Positions 28,677 to 36,047 of a stretch of DNA of 64,000 nt are shown piece by piece (the stretch's first letter is position 1; every line of letters starts with the position of its first letter). The translations under genes were made by a program, and so were the position numbers. Source of the DNA: Bacillus sp. CECT 9360 (GTDB lineage Bacteria; Bacillota; Bacilli; Bacillales; DSM-1321); assembly GCF_918741275.1 (NCBI RefSeq), contig NZ_CAKKNA010000016.1, forward strand, positions 1 to 64,000. The letters are read 5' to 3'. The notes below the pieces were generated by a model that was not told where the DNA came from, did no database searches, and worked only from the letters and a program-made list of their open reading frames with translations.

Positions 28677-28817
28677 CTAGATCCTCACCTTCTGTAAAAT
28701 TCTATGCTGCAAAAGCATTTTGTCTCGGTAAGGGAAACAAGTTAGATGTATTTCTTGCACGTAAAGACACAGGCATGCCTTTTGTGCGTGACCATTCCTA
28801 CCTACTGTTCCCTATAA

Positions 28818-28946
28818 AGACGCTGACGAGGTTAGCTGTCGGGTTAGGACCAGGAAACACTTAGCCCTTTCAAAACTGAATTCACCCCTAGTGGAAACCT
28901 CTCCACAAAATTGGTTCCCCCGTTCTTTTGTTTAAGATTAAGCGAA
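28818..28946 (-). promoter_or_regulatory. c-di-AMP (ydaO/yuaA) riboswitch in the symporter leader
   Basis: On the minus strand the leader reads in order CGCTTAATCTTAAAC, CGGGGGAACCA, a short hairpin GTGGAGAGGTTTCCAC, TAGGGGTGAATT, then CCCGACAGCTAACCTCGTCA and GCGTC. These blocks match the conserved core of the ydaO/yuaA class as I know it, with GGGGGAACC, GGGGTGAAT and CCGACAGCTAACCTCG as its hallmarks. CGCT at the 5' end can pair with AGCG at the 3' end to close P1. In the family c-di-AMP binding usually turns expression off. I see no clear terminator platform in the remaining ~140 bases to the start codon. Confidence 0.88.
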
Positions 28947-28964
28947 AAAAATAACACAAAAAAG

Positions 28965-28993
28965 ATATTATCCTAAAAAAGTAATTATGTAAA
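28965..28993 (-). promoter_or_regulatory. SigA-type promoter upstream of the riboswitch
   Basis: On the minus strand TTTACA (28993-28988), 17 bases, TAATAT (28970-28965). Transcription would begin just before the riboswitch aptamer. Confidence 0.5.
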
Positions 28994-29035
28994 TGGATTT
29001 ACCCGTATGTAAATCTTAGAAAACCTATTTCTTCG

Positions 29036-29073
29036 AAAAAAAATCTCCGCGAACTTAGCTGTTCGAGGAGATT
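29036..29073 (-). terminator. terminator after the YknX-like gene
   Basis: On the minus strand AATCTCCTCGAAC pairs with GTTCGCGGAGATT and is followed by TTTTTTT. Confidence 0.85.
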
Positions 29074-29076
29074 ATA

Positions 29077-30294
29077 TTATTTTTCCAATAACCCTATCAG
29101 AAGGTAGCGTACGATCTCTTTTTTCGGCAGCTTCTTCAGCGAGGATTTTTTAATTTCGCTCATATCCAGCGGCGTGATAAACAAAGAATGGTTTTGGAGT
29201 TTGTTATCCGGTTCAAGGATGACAACATCCTCTAATTTAACACCACTCTTTATTTCTTGCTTGCCATCAAAACTAAGGCCCTTAGCTATATTTTGTTTAT
29301 TCACCTGTCCTTTTGAAGTTAATCGATAGACAAATGGCTTAGCCTTCCGCTGCTGTACTGCATGTTCAGGGACAGCGGGAACTCCTTTTGCTTCCGCCGT
29401 AATTACTGAGACACCTACCTTAGAACCGTTGACCAACTTGTCAGTCTCTTCTTCCATTACCGCGTTATATAAGTAGTAATTCTTCGTTTTCACAGTCGGC
29501 TCTTCTGTCGGATTGATATTGACTCTTTCAAGAGTCCCATCTATAGGCTTTTTCAGATCGGGAGAAGTTATTTGTATTTTCATGCCAGGTTCCGTTTTCT
29601 TCAATTGGTTTTCACTTAGGACTCCTTCAATCCACGGTTGTGATGACGCAATGGTAATGATGGGACCCTGTTCCTCACCGAGGTTCTGATCGACATGCTT
29701 TACAACGCCGTCGGTTTCACTTGCTATTGTCCCAGTACCGCCGTCCGTCATATTGTTAATCTTGGCATCATATGTTTTAATTTGTTCCTCTAACTTTTTT
29801 TTCTCTGATTCCTGTTCGTAAATTTCTTGCTCGAGTTCGCTTTCAAGCTCTTTATCCGTTTCATTTTTAGGACTTGCTTTCGGAATGGTTGCCTGGTAAC
29901 TTTCCAATTTGCGGATATATTCATCAATACCGGCGATTTCTCCCTCAGTTTGACTCTTTTCAGCTTCCAAATCAGCTCTATCGGCATCAAGTTCCGGAGT
30001 GGTATATTCAAGCAGCGGAGTTCCTGCGGTTACGGTGTCACCTTCCCGGACAAGGAATTTTTGAAACTCTTTTTTCTCCCTCCCATAATACACAGGGTAT
30101 TCTTCCCTTGGTTTAATAACCCCTTTCGTTTGAAAGGTTTCTGTAATGTTTTGCTTTTTAACCTCTGTCCATTCTTTTACAAAAACAGTCCGTTCAACCT
30201 TACTGTCGTCCTTGACAATTAAATAGACGTTCAAAGCGAAAAATAGAATCGCAGCCAAAATGGGTGCGTATAGCTTCCACTTTTTCAAGCCCAC
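29077..30294 (-). CDS. YknX-like membrane fusion/adaptor protein
   Basis: A 405-residue HlyD/MacA-type adaptor. One N-terminal membrane anchor (about 8-28) is followed by a lipoyl half, a long coiled coil (about 100-175, very Glu/Lys-rich), the second lipoyl half and beta-barrel domains. In B. subtilis YknX works with YknW, YknY (ATPase) and YknZ (permease). Here no YknYZ follows; the next gene downstream is the unrelated symporter. A ~30-residue basic tail (KKSSLKKLPKK) extends the C-terminus. Confidence 0.82.
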   Translation of the reverse strand: MGLKKWKLYAPILAAILFFALNVYLIVKDDSKVERTVFVKEWTEVKKQNITETFQTKGVIKPREEYPVYYGREKKEFQKFLVREGDTVTAGTPLLEYTTPELDADRADLEAEKSQTEGEIAGIDEYIRKLESYQATIPKASPKNETDKELESELEQEIYEQESEKKKLEEQIKTYDAKINNMTDGGTGTIASETDGVVKHVDQNLGEEQGPIITIASSQPWIEGVLSENQLKKTEPGMKIQITSPDLKKPIDGTLERVNINPTEEPTVKTKNYYLYNAVMEEETDKLVNGSKVGVSVITAEAKGVPAVPEHAVQQRKAKPFVYRLTSKGQVNKQNIAKGLSFDGKQEIKSGVKLEDVVILEPDNKLQNHSLFITPLDMSEIKKSSLKKLPKKEIVRYLLIGLLEK

Positions 30295-30300
30295 ACCCCC

Positions 30301-30963
30301 TTAGAAAAATACGCTGACTTTTATGTAGGATAATAATGCTGCCGCAAACCAGGAAGCTATATAAAATAGCCCAATCGCAAGCATAATAAGATATTTATTC
30401 GTTTCTGAGAGTTTTCTTAAATAATAATATTGAAACAAAATGATCACCAGCTGAAAAAGTGTGATTTCTCCAAAAAAGCGGATAAAAAACTCATTTGAGA
30501 TCAGATGCTGACTTATGACCCCAAGGGAAAAGGGATTGGAGCTCTGGTTGATATCCATCAGCACAAATAGCGGAATGGATACGGCTTTTTCAAACAAAGC
30601 AATAACAAAGACGATCATTTGGACAATTACGATCCGCAAATAGTTGGTATCCGTAAATATCCAAAAAATCACGGAAGACAGGAACAAGAAGATAGAAGGA
30701 AATAAAAGCCCAGCAATCAACTCCCCCGCGATTACAAGTAACTTGCCACTTTCAAAGGCAGCCTCATTCAGCTTTGTCACTTCGCCTGAAATCGATTCAG
30801 AGCCGATGCCGAAGTACGCACTGATACCAAAAATGATGATGCTCAAAACATATAAGACTAATAAATTCGGGCCGAAACGCACCACTTCCTCTGCTTGTTT
30901 CAGCCGATAGCTGTTTCCATTAGGATGGAAAAGGCCATTTAACAACCGGACTTGATAAATCAT
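30301..30963 (-). CDS. Yip1-family membrane protein (YknW-like)
   Basis: A 220-residue protein with five or six membrane segments and the Yip1 fold. The N-terminal cytoplasmic stretch includes RLLNGLFHPNG. It lies 6 bases upstream of the adaptor gene, the same pairing as yknW-yknX. In B. subtilis YknW assembles the YknXYZ complex that protects against the SdpC toxin. Confidence 0.78.
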   Translation of the reverse strand: MIYQVRLLNGLFHPNGNSYRLKQAEEVVRFGPNLLVLYVLSIIIFGISAYFGIGSESISGEVTKLNEAAFESGKLLVIAGELIAGLLFPSIFLFLSSVIFWIFTDTNYLRIVIVQMIVFVIALFEKAVSIPLFVLMDINQSSNPFSLGVISQHLISNEFFIRFFGEITLFQLVIILFQYYYLRKLSETNKYLIMLAIGLFYIASWFAAALLSYIKVSVFF

Positions 30964-31084
30964 ATTCGCTCCCCCGCGGAATAGAAAATTATGTTATCTC
31001 TTATTTTATCTTAAATTAGCCAAATGTGAACAACGAACGACAAAAACTTTTGGACTATAAAATAAAGTTCAGTCTAAACGGCTA

Positions 31085-31133
31085 GAAAAAGCCGACCTGA
31101 CATTTTCTTAAAAGCGGGCTAATCGGTTTTTTT
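31085..31133 (-). terminator. possible terminator after the 31159 lipid kinase
   Basis: AAAAGCCGA and TCGGTTTTT pair with one G-U; inner CC/GG pairs extend it. T-rich on both sides. Confidence 0.45.
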
Positions 31134-31158
31134 CCTGTTTCGGGCATATATTTTATGC

Positions 31159-32070
31159 CTAAAATGGTTCCCCTATGGCCGGGCCGCACAACATGGAAAG
31201 ATGAGCTTTAAGAATAGAAATGTCTGCCGGTGTCTTTTGATAGATTTCTCCATCCATATCAGCATCCAACTCTTCATCCGTCACAATTTGAAGCTCTTTT
31301 GCCTGAAAATACAAAACCCCTGAATCAGAATCTGTACTTTCACTTAGCGCTCTTTTCATTTCCATAATTTCTTTAAAAATACCTAGGCTGGAATTTTTTA
31401 CGATAATGACATCCAATAAGCCATCATCCGGCTTGATTAACGGAAATGGAAGCATGTTCGTTCCAATATAATTTCCATTTACCGTAAGAATCATGATGGC
31501 CTCGTCCTCTATCGTATTCCCGTCATAAATCATTTTAAAGTGAAAAGGATCACTTTCATTTATCGTTCTGAGCGCACTTAATAAATAACTGATTTTCCCT
31601 AATCTGCTTTTCTCCTGAGGATCGATATTATTCGAGGTTTCTGTAATCAACCCAATGCCCCAGAAGTTTAAAAAATAATTACTCCCTGTCTTTCCTACAT
31701 CAATTTGAACGGTTTCTCCTTCTACCAAAGCAACAGCTGCTCTGCGGATATTTTGGGGAATATTGAGAGCACGTGACATGTCATTACAAGTTCCCGCTGG
31801 CAAAATCCCGATTAAAGGTCGCTTTTCTAAGCCTGCGAGTCCATTTATACATTCATGTACTGTACCATCACCGCCAAGAATAAAGATGACATCCATGTCT
31901 TCCCCGTGCTTTTGGCATAACCTCGCCCCCTCACCCTGCTCTCTCGTTTGGATGAGGAGGAATTCTTCGATATTTGGTGAAAGAATCGGCAGGCAATCTC
32001 TTAGTGCTTTCTCTATTTTACCTTTGCCGGCATTCTGATGGTATATAAGCATCCCTTTTTTCCACTTCAT
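31159..32070 (-). CDS. diacylglycerol/lipid kinase family protein (YtlR-like)
   Basis: A 303-residue DAGK-catalytic-domain protein. The nucleotide loop is ILGGDGTVHECINGL near 62, followed by GILPAGTCNDMSRAL near 90. The C-terminal beta domain includes FWGIGLITETSNN and KPDDGLLDVIIVK. The lipid substrate is unknown. A paralogue from a different subfamily lies at 61215-62099. Confidence 0.88.
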   Translation of the reverse strand: MKWKKGMLIYHQNAGKGKIEKALRDCLPILSPNIEEFLLIQTREQGEGARLCQKHGEDMDVIFILGGDGTVHECINGLAGLEKRPLIGILPAGTCNDMSRALNIPQNIRRAAVALVEGETVQIDVGKTGSNYFLNFWGIGLITETSNNIDPQEKSRLGKISYLLSALRTINESDPFHFKMIYDGNTIEDEAIMILTVNGNYIGTNMLPFPLIKPDDGLLDVIIVKNSSLGIFKEIMEMKRALSESTDSDSGVLYFQAKELQIVTDEELDADMDGEIYQKTPADISILKAHLSMLCGPAIGEPF

Positions 32071-32151
32071 GTTCAGACCACCATCTCTTCTTATTGTAAA
32101 TTGCTTTACAAATTACTTTACCTGCTTCGGCAGATTTAAAACCTGAATAGG

Positions 32152-32190
32152 AAAAAACACGGCCCTGCTGTTCCGCAAGAAGCCGTGTTG
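32152..32190 (-). terminator. terminator of the GntR-ABC operon
   Basis: On the minus strand AACACGGCTTCTTGC and GGGCCGTGTT form a stem followed by TTTTTTCC. Confidence 0.85.
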
Positions 32191-32215
32191 ATTAATAAAG
32201 TTCAGATTCTACCCA

Positions 32216-32923
32216 TTACTTCCCATTATAAGCAGAGACCGGGGCCTTTCGAATCAAAAACCATGAAATGATAAGAAGAACCAGCGCAACTCCGAAAAAT
32301 AACCCGTAAACCTTCCATTGAAACATAACTATATATTTTTCCATTATTTCAAGCAATAAAGCATGAACTGGCGGTATAAAACCAAGCAGATTCAGCAAAA
32401 CAATGGCTATGGTTCCCCCAATCATGCCGTATCGGTAAAAAATCAGTCCAAAAAGGAAGGAACCGCTTAGAAGCATAAAGCAAACAGCACTGTCAATATA
32501 GAACCGCACATACCAGTAATCATTTCCATTCAAAAACGAAGCTAAGTGAAAGACCTTTGCCTCTCCATTCATTAAATGTTCTGATAGGAAAGAATAAACA
32601 CTAACCAGTGAAACGTGTATAATGGCCATTAATAAAGAAATCAAAAGCAACAGGAATGATAAGGCCATCCAATAATTTTTTCTTGTGCCCCCCATTTTTA
32701 TTACATATGGCAATGTTTCTTTCACCCCGACAAACCCAAAAATCGCACAAAAAATAAAGACCGCTGTCTGGCTTCCCAGGTAAATGCCACTTTCTATCCC
32801 AAAATAGAGAGGAATGATCAACATAATAGCCATCACTGTAATTAAAATGGACCAGAACATGGATAAGCTGCGTCTCGCATCAATGAATGCAAAGCGCAGT
32901 ATCGCCCCAATTTGTCCGCTCAT
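32216..32923 (-). CDS. ABC transporter permease (ABC-2-like), partner of 32920
   Basis: A 235-residue membrane protein with six predicted segments and no soluble domain. It overlaps the ATPase gene by 4 bases and is the last gene of a GntR-ATPase-permease operon. The size and order recall the B. subtilis ytr-type systems, but only one permease is present. The substrate cannot be told. Confidence 0.8.
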   Translation of the reverse strand: MSGQIGAILRFAFIDARRSLSMFWSILITVMAIMLIIPLYFGIESGIYLGSQTAVFIFCAIFGFVGVKETLPYVIKMGGTRKNYWMALSFLLLLISLLMAIIHVSLVSVYSFLSEHLMNGEAKVFHLASFLNGNDYWYVRFYIDSAVCFMLLSGSFLFGLIFYRYGMIGGTIAIVLLNLLGFIPPVHALLLEIMEKYIVMFQWKVYGLFFGVALVLLIISWFLIRKAPVSAYNGK

Positions 32924-33804
32924 GCCGATTTCTCTCCTTTCGTATGTTCCGTCAGATAAACCATTAATTCCTGCACAGGCACACTCTCAATTCTTAATCC
33001 TGCATCAATTGCCTCCTGCCTGCTTAGGTTCTCGCCAAAGAGCACGGCACTTTCCTGGCCCGCAAATGTCGAGCGATGAAGCACTTTTTTATTTCCAACA
33101 AAAGAGTCGATACTTTCTTTTGTGCCATGGATCATTAAAGAAGATTGCCTTAATGTTTCAGCCTCTTCCCACAACATGATTCTTCCTTCTGCCATCATGA
33201 TGACCTCTTCAAACAACATGCTCACTTCATCAATTAAATGCGTTGATAAAATAAATGTCCTGGGCTGCCTGGTATATTCTTCGATAAGTAATTCATAGAA
33301 CCGTTTCCTGGCTGCAGCGTCCAGACCGATATATGGTTCATCAAAGATTGTCACGGGCGCCTTACTAGAAAGGCCAACGACAATTCCAAGAGCTGATTCC
33401 ATCCCTTTTGATAAAGCTTTTACTTTACTCGACGGATCTAAGTTGAATTGGTTTAGAAGGTACCGGGCGGTCTGATGATCCCACTGAGGATGAAATAGAG
33501 AGCAAATATATAAAGTTTCACTTATTTTCAGGGTATTTTTAAAATTACCACTTTCATTAATGAAGCAAATTTTCTCTGTAACGTTACAGTTTTCATACGG
33601 CTCTTCACCGTTTACTAAAATAGTACCTGCCGTGGGCCTCTCATAGCCTGCAATAAGCTGCATAAGCGTGGTTTTTCCAGCCCCATTCCTCCCAAGCAGT
33701 CCATATATTTTCTTTTCTTCAAGGTTCAAGCTAATCTCCCGCAATGCTTTTTTCTTGCCGAATTGTTTGGAGATGTTATTCATCTCAATTTTCATTTCTC
33801 CCAA
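32920..33804 (-). CDS. ABC transporter ATP-binding protein (YtrB-like)
   Basis: A 294-residue ATPase. Walker A is LLGRNGAGKTT near 36, the signature is LSKGMESALG (a variant of LSGGQ), and Walker B is APVTIFDEPYIGLD. A C-terminal ~70-residue extension follows. The start lies inside the GntR gene (20-base overlap), so translation is coupled. Likely an exporter controlled by the GntR protein. Confidence 0.9.
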   Translation of the reverse strand: MGEMKIEMNNISKQFGKKKALREISLNLEEKKIYGLLGRNGAGKTTLMQLIAGYERPTAGTILVNGEEPYENCNVTEKICFINESGNFKNTLKISETLYICSLFHPQWDHQTARYLLNQFNLDPSSKVKALSKGMESALGIVVGLSSKAPVTIFDEPYIGLDAAARKRFYELLIEEYTRQPRTFILSTHLIDEVSMLFEEVIMMAEGRIMLWEEAETLRQSSLMIHGTKESIDSFVGNKKVLHRSTFAGQESAVLFGENLSRQEAIDAGLRIESVPVQELMVYLTEHTKGEKSA

Positions 33805-34159
33805 CTCCCTTCAACATGTCTATTAAATCTTCGACATGGATATTCAATTTCTCAGCTTCCAATTTCAACGGAATGATATAGTTTTCAAAGAATTTAGTTT
33901 TCCTCTTTTTGATTAATACACTTTTCGCCTCTTCAGCCACGAACATTCCGATCCCCCGCTTTTTATATAAAATCCCCTGATCCACCAGTTGGTTTATTCC
34001 TTTGGCTGCGGTTGCTGGATTAATTTGATAATGAGCCGCAAACTCATTCGTCGATGGAACACGGTCGCCTTCATGAATCGTACCGTGTATGATTTCGTCC
34101 TCAATTTGGTCGGCAATTTGCTGGAAGATTGGACGGTCACTATCAAGATTGAATTTCAT
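33785..34159 (-). CDS. GntR-family regulator, YtrA subfamily
   Basis: A 124-residue short GntR protein. The winged HTH occupies residues ~1-70 (RVPSTNEFAAHYQINPATAAKG), followed by only a short dimerisation helix pair, which is the mark of the YtrA subfamily. Such proteins repress their own ABC operon. A matching inverted repeat sits just upstream. Confidence 0.92.
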   Translation of the reverse strand: MKFNLDSDRPIFQQIADQIEDEIIHGTIHEGDRVPSTNEFAAHYQINPATAAKGINQLVDQGILYKKRGIGMFVAEEAKSVLIKKRKTKFFENYIIPLKLEAEKLNIHVEDLIDMLKGVGRNEN

Positions 34160-34172
34160 AATACACCACCTT

Positions 34173-34208
34173 ACTTAGTTAAATGGTTCATTACTAATGT
34201 AACTAAGT
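34173..34208. promoter_or_regulatory. candidate operator of the GntR/ABC operon
   Basis: ACTTAGTTA (34173-34181) and TAACTAAGT (34200-34208) are perfect inverted arms, 18 bases apart, 14 bases before the GntR start. Spaced inverted half-sites are typical for YtrA-type regulators. Confidence 0.65.
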
Positions 34209-34259
34209 ATAAATGTTTTTATTTCCAGCGTCAACCATTTTTTTAGAAGTCAAAAAAAA

Positions 34260-34286
34260 AAATGGCCATTTTCTAAATGGCCATTT
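34260..34286. repeat. 27-bp hairpin, left copy flanking the IS remnant
   Basis: A near-palindrome with arms AAATGGCCA and TGGCCATTT. An identical copy in the same orientation lies at 34926-34952. The pair looks like a duplicated target, probably a terminator hairpin. Confidence 0.8.
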
Positions 34287-34357
34287 CAGACTGTAGACAA
34301 ACTGGATGAAATCGAGTTTGCCTGCAGTTATTTTTTTATTTGGCCTGTTAATGGGGT

Positions 34358-34491
34358 CTGTTGATTTCCGTTCCAGGCGCTTCGCGCACCTTAGGGGCGG
34401 GCGGTGAGCCTCCTCGTCGCATGCTCCTGCGGGGTCTCACCTGTCCCGCTGCTCCCGCAGGAGTCTTCGCGCCTTCCACTCCAATCAACAG
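34358..34491. repeat. TTGATT/AATCAA palindromic repeat inside the IS remnant
   Basis: Begins CTGTTGATTTCCGTTCCAGG and ends CTCCAATCAACAGG, so the ends are inverted copies. The interior is GC-rich with nested hairpins (CTCCTGCGGGG, CCCGCAGGAG). It belongs to the same family as 21604-21855. Confidence 0.75.
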
Positions 34492-34550
34492 GCTTTTAAA
34501 CGTTTACTATGGAACGTTCCTAAAATCTATTTTAAAATTGATACATAAAA

Positions 34551-34813
34551 TGATTGGGGTGACGAGGCATATTTGGCAGGATTATGTAGAGGAAACAGAT
34601 CATTTGCGACACCACAAGGATGTAAAACCAATCTATGCGAAACGCAAAGAAACGATAGAACGCGTATTCGCAGATGCAAAAGAAAAGCATGGCATGCGTT
34701 GGACAAAGTTAAGGGGACTTAAAAAATTGTCGATGCAGGGGATGCTTACTTTCGCTGCCATGAATTTGAAGAAGATGGCAAACTGGACATGGCAAGGTCC
34801 AGAAATGGCCTAA
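34551..34813 (+). pseudogene. C-terminal fragment of an IS1182-family transposase
   Basis: About 87 residues remain, including HIWQDYVEETDHLRHH, ERVFADAKEKHGMRWTKLRG and a tail MLTFAAMNLKKMANWTW. These fit the C-terminal part of IS1182 DDE transposases, which are normally 450-500 residues. The catalytic region is deleted, so it cannot transpose by itself. Confidence 0.8.
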
Positions 34814-34925
34814 TAAATAAGGCTAAGTGAGGTCCATTCACACTCAAAATAAGCAAAAATAGAAATAATCACTAAAAAGGGGTTCGGAATGAGACCATTC
34901 CGAACCCCTTTTTGTCGACAATCTG

Positions 34926-34952
34926 AAATGGCCATTTTCTAAATGGCCATTT
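34926..34952. repeat. 27-bp hairpin, right copy, also tetR terminator
   Basis: Identical to 34260-34286. On the minus strand it directly follows the TetR stop codon and can serve as its terminator, although the T run lies inside the stem. Confidence 0.75.
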
Positions 34953-34962
34953 TTATCGTATA

Positions 34963-35841
34963 TTAATCTTCAGCAAGATACTCTTGAAATGCACGTATGA
35001 TTGAAGAATAAGCACTGTTTTCCTTCTCCCTGTTGTTGAGCATTAGCAACAGGCTTTCCAAAACGATTTTCTTCGGTGCATCTTTCCCCAGTTCCCTTTG
35101 GATTTCCGATAGCACCTCGAGTTTCTTTCTTTTCTTATTTTCGTCTGGCTGATTTTTGATGAATTCAATCTGCAAGGCAATCATACTTTGCAGTCGCTTC
35201 TTAGTGTCAGGCTCTCGATTCATGCAAACGCCAAATTGGATGGCTTTCAAAAGCGGGTCTTTATGTTTTAGGAAACCTTCAACAATTGAATCCAAACGAT
35301 TTAATAAGAAGGGAGCGATGTCTTCCCTGATCTCACTATTTTTATCAAAAAGCAAAATGGAAATATACTGTTTTACCATGCTATCCAAAATGATTGCACT
35401 ATCAACAATATATTCTTCAGGTAAATCCGGGTATAAGCGCCGAACCTTCCCGCCAAAAAAATCAAGCGAGTCTCTCCTGACAAAGTGTATAAATTGGTCA
35501 AGTTCCTCACTAATGTGTATCATCTGTTCCCTGATAAACATTTGGATAAAGTCTTCATTAATGGTCACTTGCTCTATTTGAATATTAATTTGGTTGATAT
35601 ACTTTTCCTTCTCGGTTAATGAAGAATCCTTTTCCACCTCAGCGAGCTTGGACGACATTGTTTCATGGAAATATTTGAAAATGGATATTAGCAGCTCTTC
35701 CTTCGATTTAAAATAGTTATAAAAGGAACCTTTCGCCATGTCGCATCCATCCACAATTTCCTGGACGGATGTGGAGTGATATCCTTTCGCTGAAAATAGT
35801 TTAACAGCGACATCGATAATTAATTTACGTTTTTCATTCAT
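34963..35841 (-). CDS. TetR/AcrR-family regulator of the RND efflux gene
   Basis: A 292-residue TetR protein, longer than the usual ~200. The HTH is in residues 1-50 (YHSTSVQEIVDGCDMAKGSF), and the rest is a helical ligand domain with a basic, helical extension of ~90 residues at the C-terminus. I start at ATG 35841 behind TTAGGATGGA. It is divergent from the RND gene, and two identical-type palindromes lie between them. Confidence 0.88.
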   Translation of the reverse strand: MNEKRKLIIDVAVKLFSAKGYHSTSVQEIVDGCDMAKGSFYNYFKSKEELLISIFKYFHETMSSKLAEVEKDSSLTEKEKYINQINIQIEQVTINEDFIQMFIREQMIHISEELDQFIHFVRRDSLDFFGGKVRRLYPDLPEEYIVDSAIILDSMVKQYISILLFDKNSEIREDIAPFLLNRLDSIVEGFLKHKDPLLKAIQFGVCMNREPDTKKRLQSMIALQIEFIKNQPDENKKRKKLEVLSEIQRELGKDAPKKIVLESLLLMLNNREKENSAYSSIIRAFQEYLAED

Positions 35842-35886
35842 AAGATCCATCCTAACAATAATAGATAAGTAAACCTCGACGAAGGA

Positions 35887-35900
35887 TGACTGAGCAGTCA
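35887..35900. promoter_or_regulatory. TetR operator 1
   Basis: TGACTGAGCAGTCA is a palindrome 46 bases before the tetR start. It has the same TGACYG-NN-C-RGTCA layout as operator 2, so the regulator probably represses itself. Confidence 0.75.
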
Positions 35901-36008
35901 CTCTATATTCATTAATTGTATATTAATTTTCAATAAAGAACAATAAACATACTATTATTGGCAACTTATCATTGCATTCCAAACTAATTTCCCTTATATT
36001 TTAATTTA

Positions 36009-36022
36009 TGACCGACCAGTCA
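36009..36022. promoter_or_regulatory. TetR operator 2
   Basis: TGACCGACCAGTCA lies 25 bases before the RND start codon. Both sites match the pattern seen for TetR/AcrR regulators of Bacillus RND pumps. Confidence 0.75.
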
Positions 36023-36047
36023 CAATTTTAAACATGGAGGGTTTTGC

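Larger units (their letters stand above)
34287..34925 (+). mobile_element. decayed IS1182-like insertion sequence
   Basis: The ends are inverted repeats: CAGACTGTAGACAAA on the left and CAGATTGTCGACAAA read inward on the right, 13 of 15 identical. Only the last part of a transposase remains inside (34551-34813), plus an inserted 134-bp palindromic repeat (34358-34491). A strong hairpin with AAAAGGGGTTCGGAATG (34874-34913) near the right end is probably the element's own terminator. At ~640 bp it is far shorter than a full IS1182 element. Confidence 0.75.
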
